Origin: JADKAV01 sp963733395 | GTDB lineage: Bacteria; Actinomycetota; Actinomycetes; S36-B12; UBA10799 | Assembly (NCBI GenBank): GCA_963733395.1 | Contig: CAVTCZ010000008.1 | Coordinates: forward strand, 1-64,000 | Length of the DNA: 64,000 bases | Direction: 5' to 3' | Made by a program: the position numbers and the translations under genes | Shown: in pieces, positions 10,277-19,201 of the stretch | How positions within the stretch are numbered: position 1 is the first letter of the stretch | Layout: the number at the start of each line of letters is the position of its first letter | The notes under the pieces: generated by a model | Seen by the model: only the letters and a program-made list of their open reading frames with translations | Databases searched by the model: none | Told to the model about the DNA's origin: nothing

Positions 10277-11194
10277 TCACATCCACAGGGGTGCGTTGCG
10301 GAAGGTGGACGACGTATCGTCACCCACCTCCACCAGCAACGACTGGTACGCGGTGCGGCTGCCCATGCGGGCGGCGGTGCCCATGATGTCCCACGGCCGG
10401 GTGCCCGGGTAGCTGGTCGTCACCAGCGACGGGCGCACGACCCGCAGCGCGAACCGCAGGATGTGCACCGCCCGGTCCTCGTCGTCCAGCACGTTGCGGA
10501 ACGGCGGGGTGATCACCACCCGGCCGCCTTCGAGGCCTTCGGAGCAGACGTAGATGGGCGTTCCCAGACCTCCGCCAGCGGTGTAGTGCAGCCCGAACGC
10601 CGCTCGGTCCATGGCTTCGAAGGTCAGGAAGCCGCCGGGATCCAGCAACCGCAGGCAGGCGTCCATCACCGCGTGGATCTGCGTCATGTTGGCCAGCCGG
10701 GCAGCGGGCTGCAGGTCGAGGCGGAAGTTGCGATCCAGTCCCCCCTGGGCCGCCTCCCACAGATGATCACCGTCGTGCGGCAGCCCGTCCAGGCCGATCG
10801 CGAGGGCTTGCACCGTCGTGCGCAGCCACGGGACGAGCACGCCTCCGATCGTGTCCTGCGCCAGCGCCACCAGGTCCACCGTGGTCGGGTCGGGCAGGTC
10901 AGGATCGGCCGGCTCCCAGTCGAACAGACCATCGAGGGCGGTCATCGTGCCGATGCCGACGACCGGATCCGTGGGGCTCAGCGCCATGTCGCGCTTGAAC
11001 GCGCTCACCGCGGTGCCGGTGTCGTGGCCGAAGATGCCGTCGATGGTCCCGCAGGGGTAGCCGACGTTGCCCAGGGAGGCCTGGATCCGCCGGACCGCGT
11101 CCCTGTCGCGCTCGCCGGCCAGCACCCGGTAGCCGGCGCTCACGCAGTTCTGCAGTGTCTGGGATCCCGAGAATCGCTGTGCCACCAGAGCCAT
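10277..11194 (-). CDS. Peptidoglycan-binding-domain protein with an unknown C-terminal domain; first gene of the operon
   Basis: Start chosen at ATG 11194 (MALVAQRFSGSQTL), about nine bases after an AGGGA motif; in-frame ATGs at 11209 and 11212 and the longer start at 11248 are alternatives. About 305 residues. Residues roughly 30-90 (DRDAVRRIQASLGNVGYPCG, IDGIFGHDTGTAVSAFKRD) match the PG_binding_1 repeat found in wall hydrolases and spike-tip proteins. The remaining about 200 residues (for example VITPPFRNVLDDEDRAVHIL and TSYPGTRPWDIMGTAAR) match nothing I know and show no HExxH or lysozyme signature. No signal peptide. It is the first gene of a five-gene minus-strand operon with gaps from minus four to about eleven bases. 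It could bind wall or serve as a linker in an assembly. Confidence 0.7.
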   Translation of the reverse strand: MALVAQRFSGSQTLQNCVSAGYRVLAGERDRDAVRRIQASLGNVGYPCGTIDGIFGHDTGTAVSAFKRDMALSPTDPVVGIGTMTALDGLFDWEPADPDLPDPTTVDLVALAQDTIGGVLVPWLRTTVQALAIGLDGLPHDGDHLWEAAQGGLDRNFRLDLQPAARLANMTQIHAVMDACLRLLDPGGFLTFEAMDRAAFGLHYTAGGGLGTPIYVCSEGLEGGRVVITPPFRNVLDDEDRAVHILRFALRVVRPSLVTTSYPGTRPWDIMGTAARMGSRTAYQSLLVEVGDDTSSTFRNAPLWM

Positions 11195-11435
11195 GGCCGG
11201 TCCCTTCATCATCGCCTCGCGGGAGGCGACAGGCCCCGAGTCTGGCATCGGGGCTGGCGGCTGACAATGGCCCGAAAGTACGCGGTTGAACGGGTCCTAC
11301 GTCGTCGCGGCCGAGTCCAGGCCACCACTGCGCCTCGTCAAGCCCTGGCGCCTTCCTGCCGCTGCCCACGAAACGGGCAGCGCGGCGCGTGCCCGGGAGA
11401 AGGGGCACCATGGCCCCGAAACCCGCGCGCGCTCC

Positions 11436-11557
11436 AGTTGTCGCTGGGTCACAAAGATCCGCGGTGGGTGCCAGATGTTTGTGACCCAGGCGCAACCCAG
11501 TTGTCGCTGCGTCACAATGATCGAGGTGGGTCCAGATGTGTGCGCTGCGGCGCAACT
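11436..11557. repeat. Two tandem palindromic repeats (family A)
   Basis: Units at 11436-11497 and 11499-11557. Each has arms beginning GTTGTCGCTGGGTCACAA and ending TTGTGACCCAGGCGCAAC around a 20-25 base loop; the first unit is nearly perfect, the second degraded on its right side. A third copy is at 62081-62140. This is nearly all that can be seen in the roughly 380-base gene-free stretch upstream of the five-gene operon (11195-11571); I could not place a convincing promoter there. Confidence 0.8.
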
Positions 11558-11571
11558 CGGCTCGGCACGCT

Positions 11572-12093
11572 GACCGGCATCGTCGACCTCTCATCCACCA
11601 GTACCGACAGTGCCGGAAAGGCCACCGGCAAGAACTGGGACCCGGGCACCGGCAGCTTCGCCGTCGCCGGCACCAGCGCGACGCCTAGGCAAGCCCCTGA
11701 CAGTGTCTGCACGAACGTCCAGGCCAACGTCTTCGACCTGACGCAGCCGGTGGGCTTCTACTTCGTCGCAACCATGACCCTGCCGCCCTCGGACGCCCGA
11801 CCGTGAAGGCTGCGAGGAAGGTCAAGAAGTCAGGCAAGACCGTCCTGCTGAAGAAGGCGGTCGTGACCAACATCGGTCAGATCGGCCACGGCTGGAGGTG
11901 AGTTGGTCAGCGAGGAAATCCGCCAAGGGCGCCAAGGCCACGTACGCCACGCTCAAGACGAAGAAGTCCGGCAAGCTCATCCTGAAGAGCAACGGGTGCG
12001 TCGAAGAAGCTGTTCGTGAAACTGACCCTCTCGGCGCCGGCCAAGACCGGCTACAAGGCCTACACCTACACGAAGGTCTGGAAGGCGAAGTAG
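11572..12093 (+). pseudogene. C-terminal remnant of a secreted protein
   Basis: No start or signal peptide is visible; the coding pattern begins abruptly beside the palindromes, with LTGIVDLSSTSTDSAGKATG. It reads through three apparent shifts (near 11800, 11893, 11998) to TAG 12093, ending YKAYTYTKVWKAK. The Lys/Ala-rich last 100 residues (ARKVKKSGKTVLLKKAVV, then TLKTKKSGKLILKS) resemble the C-terminal module of the FG-GAP protein at 23159-24979 (SGR/TGRTVLVRKVRV, tail W-R-I-R). It is either a 5'-truncated gene or an error-ridden one whose beginning I cannot find. Convergent with the gene at 12113-12995. Confidence 0.5.
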
Positions 12094-12112
12094 GGCAGCA
12101 ACGCCGGCGAAC

Positions 12113-12995
12113 CTACGGCTTCCCGTACTCCTTGCTCAGATCCGCTCCGAGATCCCAGGTCCAGGTCGTGCGACCCGGGCCCTGCTGCCAGGTGTAGCTC
12201 CCGGACGGGTTGCCGACCGGTCGGCAGCGGCGCCACGGGATCGATACCGGACCACTGGTTGGAGGCCAGCAGCCGGAACGGAACGCCCCGGCTCTCGTCG
12301 CGGACCTCGGATCCTTCACCCGACAGGACAGGTCGCCTGATACGGCCACGTCCTGGAGGTGTTCGCGATGCCCTCGAACGCGTATGTGTTGTTGTTCCAC
12401 GGGTTCACCCAGTAGTTGCCGTCAGCGAAGTCGTCGAGGGTCAACGCGCCCCCACCGCTGTAGGAGCATCCGCCGGGGACGGCCCCGCTGATCGTCCAGC
12501 TCCCGGACGCCGCGGTCACGCGGTACTGCGCCAGTTGCGGGAAGCTGTCGAAATCGGCCGTTCCCACCGATTGCAGCGTCAGCGTGATCTGTCCGCTCCA
12601 CGACGCGTTGGCACCGGGGCCTTCCTCGCGCCGCCCGAGAAACTGCCGGTGAGCGACGTGGCCACCAACCTCGGGTCGCTGAGCACCTCGGCGGTGGTTC
12701 GCTTGCCCTTCTTCACCGTGACCTTCGACGGCTTGGGCTTACAGTTCTTCTGCTTGACCTTCACCGTGTAGGTCCCCGGGGCCAGGCCCTTCAGCACGCC
12801 ACTGGCCGGCACCTTGCGGGAGGTCTTCTGCTTGCCCGGGCCGACCAACTTCGCCGAGCAGCCGTTGCCCATGATGACCACGACCGTGCCGCCGGCCGGC
12901 TTCTTGACCGGCTGGCTGGCCAGGGCCGGCGCAGCGAGGCCCGCCAGCCCGATGGCCGCAGCGACAGCGCTGGACACGCTGGATGTGCGCTTCAC
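12113..12995 (-). CDS. Secreted protein with a basic PGxY-type N-terminal domain (frame interrupted)
   Basis: GTG 12995 (VKRTSSVSSAVAAAIGLAG) with GGG about nine bases upstream is preferred over the TTG at 13004. A Sec signal peptide ends near APALASQ. Then comes a small domain, VVVIMGNGCSAKLVGPG, SGVLKGLAPGTYTVKVKQ, VKKGKRTTAEV, that is shared with the proteins at 16337 and 53415. After a shift near 12615 the sequence continues ANASWSGQITLTLQSVGTAD and SYSGGGALTLDDFADGNYW; further shifts near 12335 and 12215 lead to SYTWQQGPGRTTWTWDL and the TAG at 12113. About 290 residues. Function unknown; probably extracellular. The C-terminal third is the least certain part. Confidence 0.55.
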
Positions 12996-13126
12996 TGGAG
13001 GCAACCCTTGACAGATGAGCGCAGGTTACCGCGACTGGGCCGGCGTGGGAATCGGATAATCGGTCGACGCCAGGCGCCACATCACTACTGGGCGCGGCAG
13101 TCAGATGCCCAGTGTGATGACGCGCC

Positions 13127-14482
13127 TCAGTAGCCGGCGGGGCACTTCATCCGCCCCCAGGCCGCGCAGTCCAGGTGGGCACCGTCGAAGGAGCGCAGCA
13201 GGATCCGGTCGCCACCGTTGGCCAGCGCCGCCCGCCCGAGCCCGAGGTGACGCACCGCGGCGGTCGAGCGCCCCTCGCCCAGCCGGATGGTCAGGCGTTG
13301 GCCCGGGGCCAAGGTGTCATGCGGGCCGAACTCGTAGCCGAAACCACCGGCCCGCAGTTCGTACCCGAACAGGGCCAGCGGCGTCGTGGCCCGGTTGGTC
13401 AGGCGGATGCTCTCGCTGTTGGGCTTGCCCCGCTCGTCGCCGGGCGGGTCGTACTTCACCTTCGAGATCTGCAGCGCGCCGCGTGCCGGGTCGGGGCAAC
13501 CGCCCAGACAGGGATAGACCTTGCTGGCCCGGACGTTCCCCCGCGGATCGAGCAGGTAGGCGCCATCACCGATGAACCCGAACTTCGTCAGCGTCCCGCG
13601 GGCGGTTGTGAAGTTGGCCCAGACCGGAGCCCGCCGGCCCCAGTAGACGGTGGCCGGGGTGTCGGTCCCCCTGCCGGATCGGATCGTCAGCACACCGCCC
13701 GGATCCACGCCGGCGCCTGACGGCAGCCGCAACCACGCCAGGCTGCCGTCGCGCAGCACCCACCGCGACAGATCCACCCGGTTCGGCCCGTCGTTGACGA
13801 TCGCGACGTATTCACTGTTGATGTTGGCGGCGTCGTCACCGACGGGATCAGGCTGGATCACCATGCGCAGGTTCGCTTCCGGCCCCTGCCCGCAGTAGGC
13901 CGGATCCCACATGTTGGCGCCCGCAGCGCGGGCGGCGTCGAACAGATGGCGGTACTCGAGGTTGTGCACCGGCTCGTACTTCTTCGGCATCCACTGCCCG
14001 TAGCCGGCTGAGAGCATCAGCGCCGAGGCATCGACCCAGGAGCCGTCGCCGGTCTTGACGTACACGGTCCGCAGCCGCCGGTTGCGGATGGCGGAACGGG
14101 AGTCGCCGGCCGAGGCCAGCACGACCTGTCGGCCCTCGACGGCATCGCGCAGGAACTCATGGGCCGCCGGGCCCTCGCAGCCCGAGGCACCGGGCAGCTT
14201 CTCGGGCGCCTGCACCCCCAACAGCCGGATGACCTGGTAGTTGTCGGTCAGCCGGTTGCGGCTGTGCGAGAACCGCAAGGTGTCACCGTCGACCACCATC
14301 GCGGCGAATCCGCGGTCCCGGATCGTCTCCCCCGGCGCCAGCGGCGGATCATCGGCCAGCGCCGGCGGGGCGGCCAGCAACGAGCCGGCCACAACGACGA
14401 CCGCCAGCCCGGCTCCCACACGCACGCGCCCCAGGATGCCGGATCTGCGCGCGATTCCGGCGCAGCGTCGATGAACGGTCAC
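13127..14482 (-). CDS. Secreted SNase-like nuclease with two lamin-tail domains
   Basis: GTG 14482 (VTVHRRCAGI) gives a signal peptide (GLAVVVVAGSLLAAPPALA) and a 451-residue protein; the open frame extends upstream but that part is shadow of the next gene. Residues about 55-215 are a staphylococcal-nuclease-like (thermonuclease) domain: MVVDGDTLRF with the acidic metal ligands, IRLLGVQAPEK with the catalytic Arg/Glu pair, and RNRRLRTVYV. Two lamin-tail (LTD) modules follow: NSEYVAIVNDGPNRVDLSRW near 285 and NSESIRLTNRATTPLALFGY near 385. Bacterial LTD domains are found on exported nucleases and may anchor or bind extracellular DNA or wall. The gene is intact. Likely role: extracellular nucleic acid degradation. 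Confidence 0.8.
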   Translation of the reverse strand: MTVHRRCAGIARRSGILGRVRVGAGLAVVVVAGSLLAAPPALADDPPLAPGETIRDRGFAAMVVDGDTLRFSHSRNRLTDNYQVIRLLGVQAPEKLPGASGCEGPAAHEFLRDAVEGRQVVLASAGDSRSAIRNRRLRTVYVKTGDGSWVDASALMLSAGYGQWMPKKYEPVHNLEYRHLFDAARAAGANMWDPAYCGQGPEANLRMVIQPDPVGDDAANINSEYVAIVNDGPNRVDLSRWVLRDGSLAWLRLPSGAGVDPGGVLTIRSGRGTDTPATVYWGRRAPVWANFTTARGTLTKFGFIGDGAYLLDPRGNVRASKVYPCLGGCPDPARGALQISKVKYDPPGDERGKPNSESIRLTNRATTPLALFGYELRAGGFGYEFGPHDTLAPGQRLTIRLGEGRSTAAVRHLGLGRAALANGGDRILLRSFDGAHLDCAAWGRMKCPAGY

Positions 14483-14541
14483 ATATCCGGTGTCGGCATC
14501 TCGCAGTGGCGGGTTGACGGACCTTCCTCCAAAAGGGGGTG

Positions 14542-15201
14542 TCAGCCCAGCACCGCGTGCAGCAATCCGGCCAACTGACCGGTCGCCTCCCGGATCTGGA
14601 GGTCCGCGGCGCCATGCCAATCCATCCCCAGCACGTGCGGGTCCCCCACGTCGTCGGGGTGTTGCAGATCGTCCTCGGTCTTGCGGCGACGCCAGCGATT
14701 GGGCGGCGGACCGGCCGGGGCGGGCGCCGGAGCCATCCCTCGGGCCGCATCCAGTTCCGCCACCAGCCACGCCGTCCGGCCATCCCCGGACGGCAGCGGG
14801 GCCACGTGGCGGCGCGGGTCACCGTCCTCGTACACCTGGTCACTGCGGGCGGCATCGACCATGCCCGCGTCGAGCAGCCACTGGGCGAGCCGGCCGGCCT
14901 GCCGGATGGTGAAGGTCCGGGGTCGCGCCGCAGGCGCCATCTCCAGGACGACCCGCTGGTGCTCACGCGCCGCGGTGAGGACCAGGTCGGCCCGGGCCAG
15001 CAGTTCCGGGGTCAGGGCCTGGGAGCGGTGTTGCTCGTACCGGTCCGCCAGCGCGGGTGCTACTGAACACCCGGGGGCGCCGGCCGTCGCCATGGTCCCG
15101 GCTGAACTCACCTCGACCCCCGGCACCTGCGCGTCAGTCAGCAGCGCCGCTGCGGACGGCGAGCGGCAGATGTTGGCGGTGCAGACGTACAGGATCCTCA
15201 C
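14542..15201 (-). CDS. Low-molecular-weight protein tyrosine phosphatase
   Basis: GTG 15201 (VRILYVCTANICRSPSAA) is preferred because GGGGGGAG lies six bases upstream; the track could also start at ATG 15228. The P-loop CX5R is Cys7 to Arg13 (CTANICR), typical of LMW-PTPs, which dephosphorylate tyrosine residues through a cysteine intermediate. The protein is longer than the usual 150-160 residues (219), with a Pro/Arg-rich insertion (APAPAGPPPNRWRRR) before a final helix. The acidic motif that normally carries the general acid (DPY/F) is not obvious; V-Y-E-D-G-D-P-R-R is the nearest candidate. No cognate tyrosine kinase gene is adjacent. Confidence 0.8.
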   Translation of the reverse strand: MRILYVCTANICRSPSAAALLTDAQVPGVEVSSAGTMATAGAPGCSVAPALADRYEQHRSQALTPELLARADLVLTAAREHQRVVLEMAPAARPRTFTIRQAGRLAQWLLDAGMVDAARSDQVYEDGDPRRHVAPLPSGDGRTAWLVAELDAARGMAPAPAPAGPPPNRWRRRKTEDDLQHPDDVGDPHVLGMDWHGAADLQIREATGQLAGLLHAVLG

Positions 15202-15243
15202 GGTCACTCCCCCCCGGGTCGGTTCCATTGTGCCGCTGCGCCA

Positions 15244-16135
15244 TCAGCGGTCGGCGAACTCCACCACGTCGCGGGGCAATCGGCTGCTCATCGAGGCGCG
15301 GATGTGACCCTTGCCCTCGTAGCGGATCAGCGTGCAGTCTCCGATGAGCGCAACGGACTCCTCGACGATCTGCGGCGTGAAGAACATGTCCTCTTCCGCG
15401 GAGATGAGCAGCAGCGGCACGCTGATCTGGGGCAGGACCTCCCGGGCATCGAAGGCCATCTCCGCCTCCGCCTCGACCAGCAAGTCCCCGGCCGGCACCA
15501 CTTCGTTCGAGAAGGTGCCCCCCAGCACCTTGCCGAACACCGTGCGCAGCCTGGCTTGGGACGGGTTCGGGAAGAAGTACTCGGCCATCACCTCGCCTGC
15601 CTGCCCGTACTGCCCGGCCGCGCGCGCCTGCGCCCAGCGGTAGTCGATGGTCGCGGCCCCAGGTGCTGATCGTGCCCGCCGCCAGCGCCGCCACGAAGTG
15701 CTGCGCGCAGCCAGGGTGCTGGGCCGCGAGGTACTGCACGATCATGCCGCCGTAGGACACCCCCACCACCACGTCCACCTGCCCGCCGAACTGGTCGGCG
15801 ATGAGCTGCGCGTAGTCGTCGGCCATGTCCGACACGGTGTGCCCGGTCGGCATGTTGCGCTTGCGGGTCACGAACCACACAGTGAAACCGGCCTCGAGGA
15901 ACGTGCGGAACTGCGAACCGGTCAGCGCCCCCATGGTGCCGCGCGGCACGTCACTGCCGGGCCCGACCGGGATCCACACCAGGGTGCGCGGGCCGTCACC
16001 CCAGCGCGCGTAGTCCATGCCGTTGGCGAAGGTCCCCGTCTCAGCCGGCACGGCGCCGAGCGCCTTGCGCACCTTGGTCGCGGCCACCGCCACCAGCGCC
16101 GCCGTTCCGATCCCGACAACTGCCCGTTTCCGCAT
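15244..16135 (-). CDS. Alpha/beta hydrolase (one apparent frameshift)
   Basis: ATG 16135 (MRKRAVVGIG) follows a strong GGAGGGG site with six bases spacing. A hydrophobic N-terminus (about residues 4-20) may be a membrane anchor. The hydrolase core shows the nucleophile elbow GVSYGG (Ser127). After a shift near 15655 come the acid in SAEEDMFF and the histidine in YEGKGHIRAS, with stop at 15244. Length about 296 residues, usual for the fold. The substrate cannot be told from sequence. It is divergent from the secreted protein at 16337, with an imperfect palindrome (16208-16253) in the shared upstream region. Confidence 0.7.
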
Positions 16136-16207
16136 GGCAATCCCCTCCACATCCACGGTACGCCGGGATCGCGCCGGAGGCTGCGGCGTACCACAGCGAC
16201 CGGTGCA

Positions 16208-16253
16208 ACTTCGGGCCAGAATCGGCCACCTGTGGCCGGATTCGGCGCGAAGT
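16208..16253. repeat. Imperfect inverted repeat between divergent genes
   Basis: Left arm starting ACTTCGGGCCAGAATCGGCC and right arm ending GGCCGGATTCGGCGCGAAGT, two-base loop. It lies in the intergenic region shared by the genes at 16135 (minus) and 16337 (plus), so it could be an operator, a transcript hairpin or a dispersed repeat. I found no second copy in this window. Confidence 0.5.
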
Positions 16254-16336
16254 CCCACCAGCCACGTGTGTGCCGCGGCAGCACCGAGGAGCACAATGGA
16301 ACCAGCGACCGGGGGCCGCGGGTTGGAGTCTGGAAC

Positions 16337-16964
16337 ATGAGCGCTGCACGTGGGGTGTGGGTCGGAATCACGGCGATCGTTTTGGGCGTGGGCCTCATCG
16401 CCCCACCCGCCGTGGCCAAGGCGCCGCCGGGCAGGACCCTGGTGGTGAAGGTGACCGGCGCGACCGGCGCGCGGGTGATCGTGACCGGCCCGGAGGGGTT
16501 CAGCAAGACCGTGCGGGTCACCGGCAGCAAACGGCTCAAGAAGTTGAGCCCCGGCCGCTACACCCTGATCGCGAAACCGGTGGGAGACGCGCGGGCCACC
16601 GACGCCAAGCAGAGCGTGCGGGTGCGCAAGACCCGCGGTGCCACCGTGCGCTTCACGTACCGCGGTCCCGACACCACCGCCCGCCGGACCGGTGACGAAC
16701 GTGCGGGTGACGCAACTGGGGGCGACCAGCCTGCGACTGGCGTGGGACACCCCGCGGGACGGCAGTTTCCTGTTCGTGGCCGTGCAGCGCAGCGGCGGTA
16801 CGGATGCGGAGACCGGCGAGCCGGTGCTCGACGTCAACGGCAAGGGCCTGTCGGATTCCGGCCTGGTGCCGAACACCGAGTACACGTACAGGCTGACGAC
16901 CGAGGACGAGGCGGGCAACGTCTCAGCGCCAGCGAGCATCACGGTGCGCACGCTGGCCGGCTGA
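16337..16964 (+). CDS. Secreted PGxY-domain/fibronectin type III protein (one apparent frameshift)
   Basis: ATG 16337 with GGAG eight bases upstream. The signal peptide is VWVGITAIVLGVGLIAPPAVA. The first mature domain (TLVVKVTGATGARVIVTGP, KRLKKLSPGRYTLIAKP, then VRVRKTRGATVRF) is the same module seen at 12995 and 53415. After a shift near 16680 a fibronectin type III domain follows (VTNVRVTQLGATSLRLAWD to PNTEYTYRLTTEDEAGNVS) and the gene ends at 16964. Total about 208 residues. Probably extracellular; ligand unknown. Gene order resembles a small version of the protein at 53415-55282, which has the same module and FN3 followed by a phospholipase D-like domain. Confidence 0.7.
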
Positions 16965-17030
16965 CCAGCCCGCCGCGCTTGCGTCCTAACCCACTGCGGG
17001 GGAGGCCATCGATCGCAGCGCGCTGGCAGG

Positions 17031-19016
17031 ATGGCTCAGGTGACTGACGTGACCTACGAACTCGATCTCTCCGCCCACGCCGGCATCCTGCTCGGCGCCT
17101 TCATGACCGGCCGCTCGTTCCAGCCCAACCTGCTGTCGCGCGCGACGAAGGACCAGGCGATCCTCTCCGGCGTCGCCGCCGCCACCGGCTACGGCTGGGG
17201 AACCTCCGCGCACTCGCTGTTGCGGCCGTGGCCCGGCGGTTCGGCAGGTCCGGTACGGGCGCCAGCGTCGCCGTCGACGGGCTGACCGCGGCCGCCTGCC
17301 TGGCGGCAGTCAAGGCACTGCCGGCGCATGAGCACGAGCGACCGGGCCGGGCGTTCGTGCGATTGGCGGCCGTGGGTTACGGCTCGGCCGGTGTCGCCGG
17401 GCTCGCAGCGGCCGGTGCTCGCTTCGCCCCCGGTCGCCCCCCGGTTGTGACGATCGGCAGCGCCGCGGCGATGGCCGGCCTCGGGTACGCCACGATCCGC
17501 AACTCCGTGGTGGGATCCATGGATGCCACCGACGGCCGGGCACATGAGGACGTGCAGCGCGGGGTGTCCGCGCCCAAGGCCATCGCCGCGGCAGGGGTGA
17601 CCACCGCCTTGCTGATCGCCGCGGGTCACGGCGAGGCGAAACTGAGCGCCGGTCTCGTCGCGGGTCGCGGCGGCCATCCTCGGCGGCGACCCGGCCGACC
17701 ACCGGACCGCCGGACGTCTGGCCAGCGCCGCCACCCTGGCAGCAGCCGGCTGGGGTGCGGTCACGCTGGTCAACCGCAAGCTCGCGGTGTCGGGCAACCA
17801 GGCCGACGTGTCGAACATGGAACCGCCCACGCTGCCCGAGGTGACCGGCGGGCCGGGGTCGCTGATCCCCTGGGACAAGCAGAGCCGTGAACCGGGCCGG
17901 TGGTTGCGCGAGGCATTGACCCCCGAACAGATCGGCGCGGTCATGGGTGAGCCGGCCAAACAGCCCATCCGCGTCTACGCCCCGCTGTCCAGCGCGGACA
18001 CCGAGGAGCAGCGCGCCGAACTGCTGCTGGCCGAGATCGACCGCACCGGGGCGCTGGACCGGCCCGTGTTCGCGCTGTTCTCCCCCACCGGTTCGGGCTA
18101 CGTGAACTACGTGGCCACCGACACGTTCGAGTACTTGGCGCGCGGCGACTGCGCGTCGGTCGGCATCCAGTACTCGGTGCTGCCCTCGGCGTTGTCCCTC
18201 AACCGGGTCGGAATGGGAACCCGCCAGACGAAGATGGTCGTCAACGGCATCATCGAGCGACTCCTGCAGCGCCCAGTGGACAAGCGCCCGCGGTTCGTCA
18301 TGTTCGGCGAGAGTCTCGGGTCGCAGGTGAGCCAGGAGATGTTCCGCGGGCAAGGCATCACGGGTCCGGCCGGGATCGGGCTGGAGGCTGCGGTCTGGAT
18401 CGGCACGCCCAACGCCACCGAATGGCGCGATGAGATCTGGGGCGACCGCTCGGTCTCGCAGGTGCCGTCCATCGGCCCGGGCGGCGCATTCCTGCCGCGG
18501 GCTGTGCGCGACTGGCACGGGCTGTCACCCGAACAGTCCGCGCAGGTCAAGTACCTGCTGCTGCAGAACGGCGACGACCCGATCCCGAAGTTCGGCCCGT
18601 CACTGTTGTGGCGCCAGCCGGCGTGGCTCGGTCCCGACGCCACGCGTCCCCCCGGTTCCCCGCGCGGCACGGACTGGCAGCCGGTGGTCACCTTCTTCGC
18701 CACGTTCCTGGACATGCAGAACGCGCTGAGCCCGACGCCGGGGTCCTTCGACGAAGGTGGGCACGACTACCACCGCGAGATCCCGGAGGCCATCCGCACG
18801 GTGTTCGGGCTCGAGACCAGCGACGAGCAGTTCGCACGAGTGCAGCAGGCCCTGCGCCAGCGCGACCTGCACTTCGAGGTCCAGCGGGATTGGGCCGCAG
18901 CCGAAGCCGCTCCGGAGGATAAGCGCGAGGAATCCGAGGCCGAGGTCGAGAAGAAGGTGTCCGACTGGGTCGGCCACGAGGTGGCTGCTGAGGACGTCGA
19001 GAAACTCGCGGAATAG
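17031..19016 (+). CDS. Abhydrolase_9 family protein, complete (two apparent frameshifts)
   Basis: Starts at ATG 17031 or GTG 17040 (VTDVTYELDLSAHAG); the latter has AGGA at suitable spacing. Shifts near 17222 and 17660 separate three segments. The N-terminal about 230 residues are Ala/Gly-rich and partly hydrophobic, corresponding to the N-terminal domain of the family. The C-terminal domain (from about residue 300) is a serine hydrolase with nucleophile elbow GESLGSQ, preceded by VFALFSPTGSGYVNY and followed by WIGTPNATEWRDEIW, as in PF10081. The last 60 residues are a charged, helical Glu/Lys tail. About 660 residues. Intact C-terminal 410 residues are certain. The family is common in mycolic-acid bacteria and relatives; its substrate is not known to me. 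Confidence 0.75.
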
Positions 19017-19051
19017 GGGCGCTGACCGCGGCCCACCGCGCAGCTCATCGT

Positions 19052-19110
19052 CGAGTGTCGCGAAAGCGCACGGACACCCCGGCGCGTCGCTGCGCCTTTG
19101 CAGCACTCGG
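19052..19110. repeat. Palindromic repeat, family B, copy 1
   Basis: A 58-60 base inverted repeat, consensus CGAGTGCTGCGAAGGCGCAG then ACACGCCGGCGTGT at the centre then the mirror image ending CAGCACTCG. This copy is the most diverged in the centre (ACACCCCGGCGCGT). It sits between the Abhydrolase_9 gene and the AbiEi-like gene. Confidence 0.85.
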
Positions 19111-19201
19111 TGCGCGGGGCCTGTGGAAGCCACCCTGCGACGATCCACAGGGCCCACCTCGACCGCGCCGGGAACCCTGTCGCCCGGGTTACAACGGGTC
19201 G

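Noticed and set aside
524..11194. A contractile injection system or prophage tail in the five-gene operon
   Set aside because: No sheath, inner tube, baseplate wedge, tape measure or AAA ATPase is recognisable; only a PG-binding domain is shared with such systems, so I leave it unassigned.
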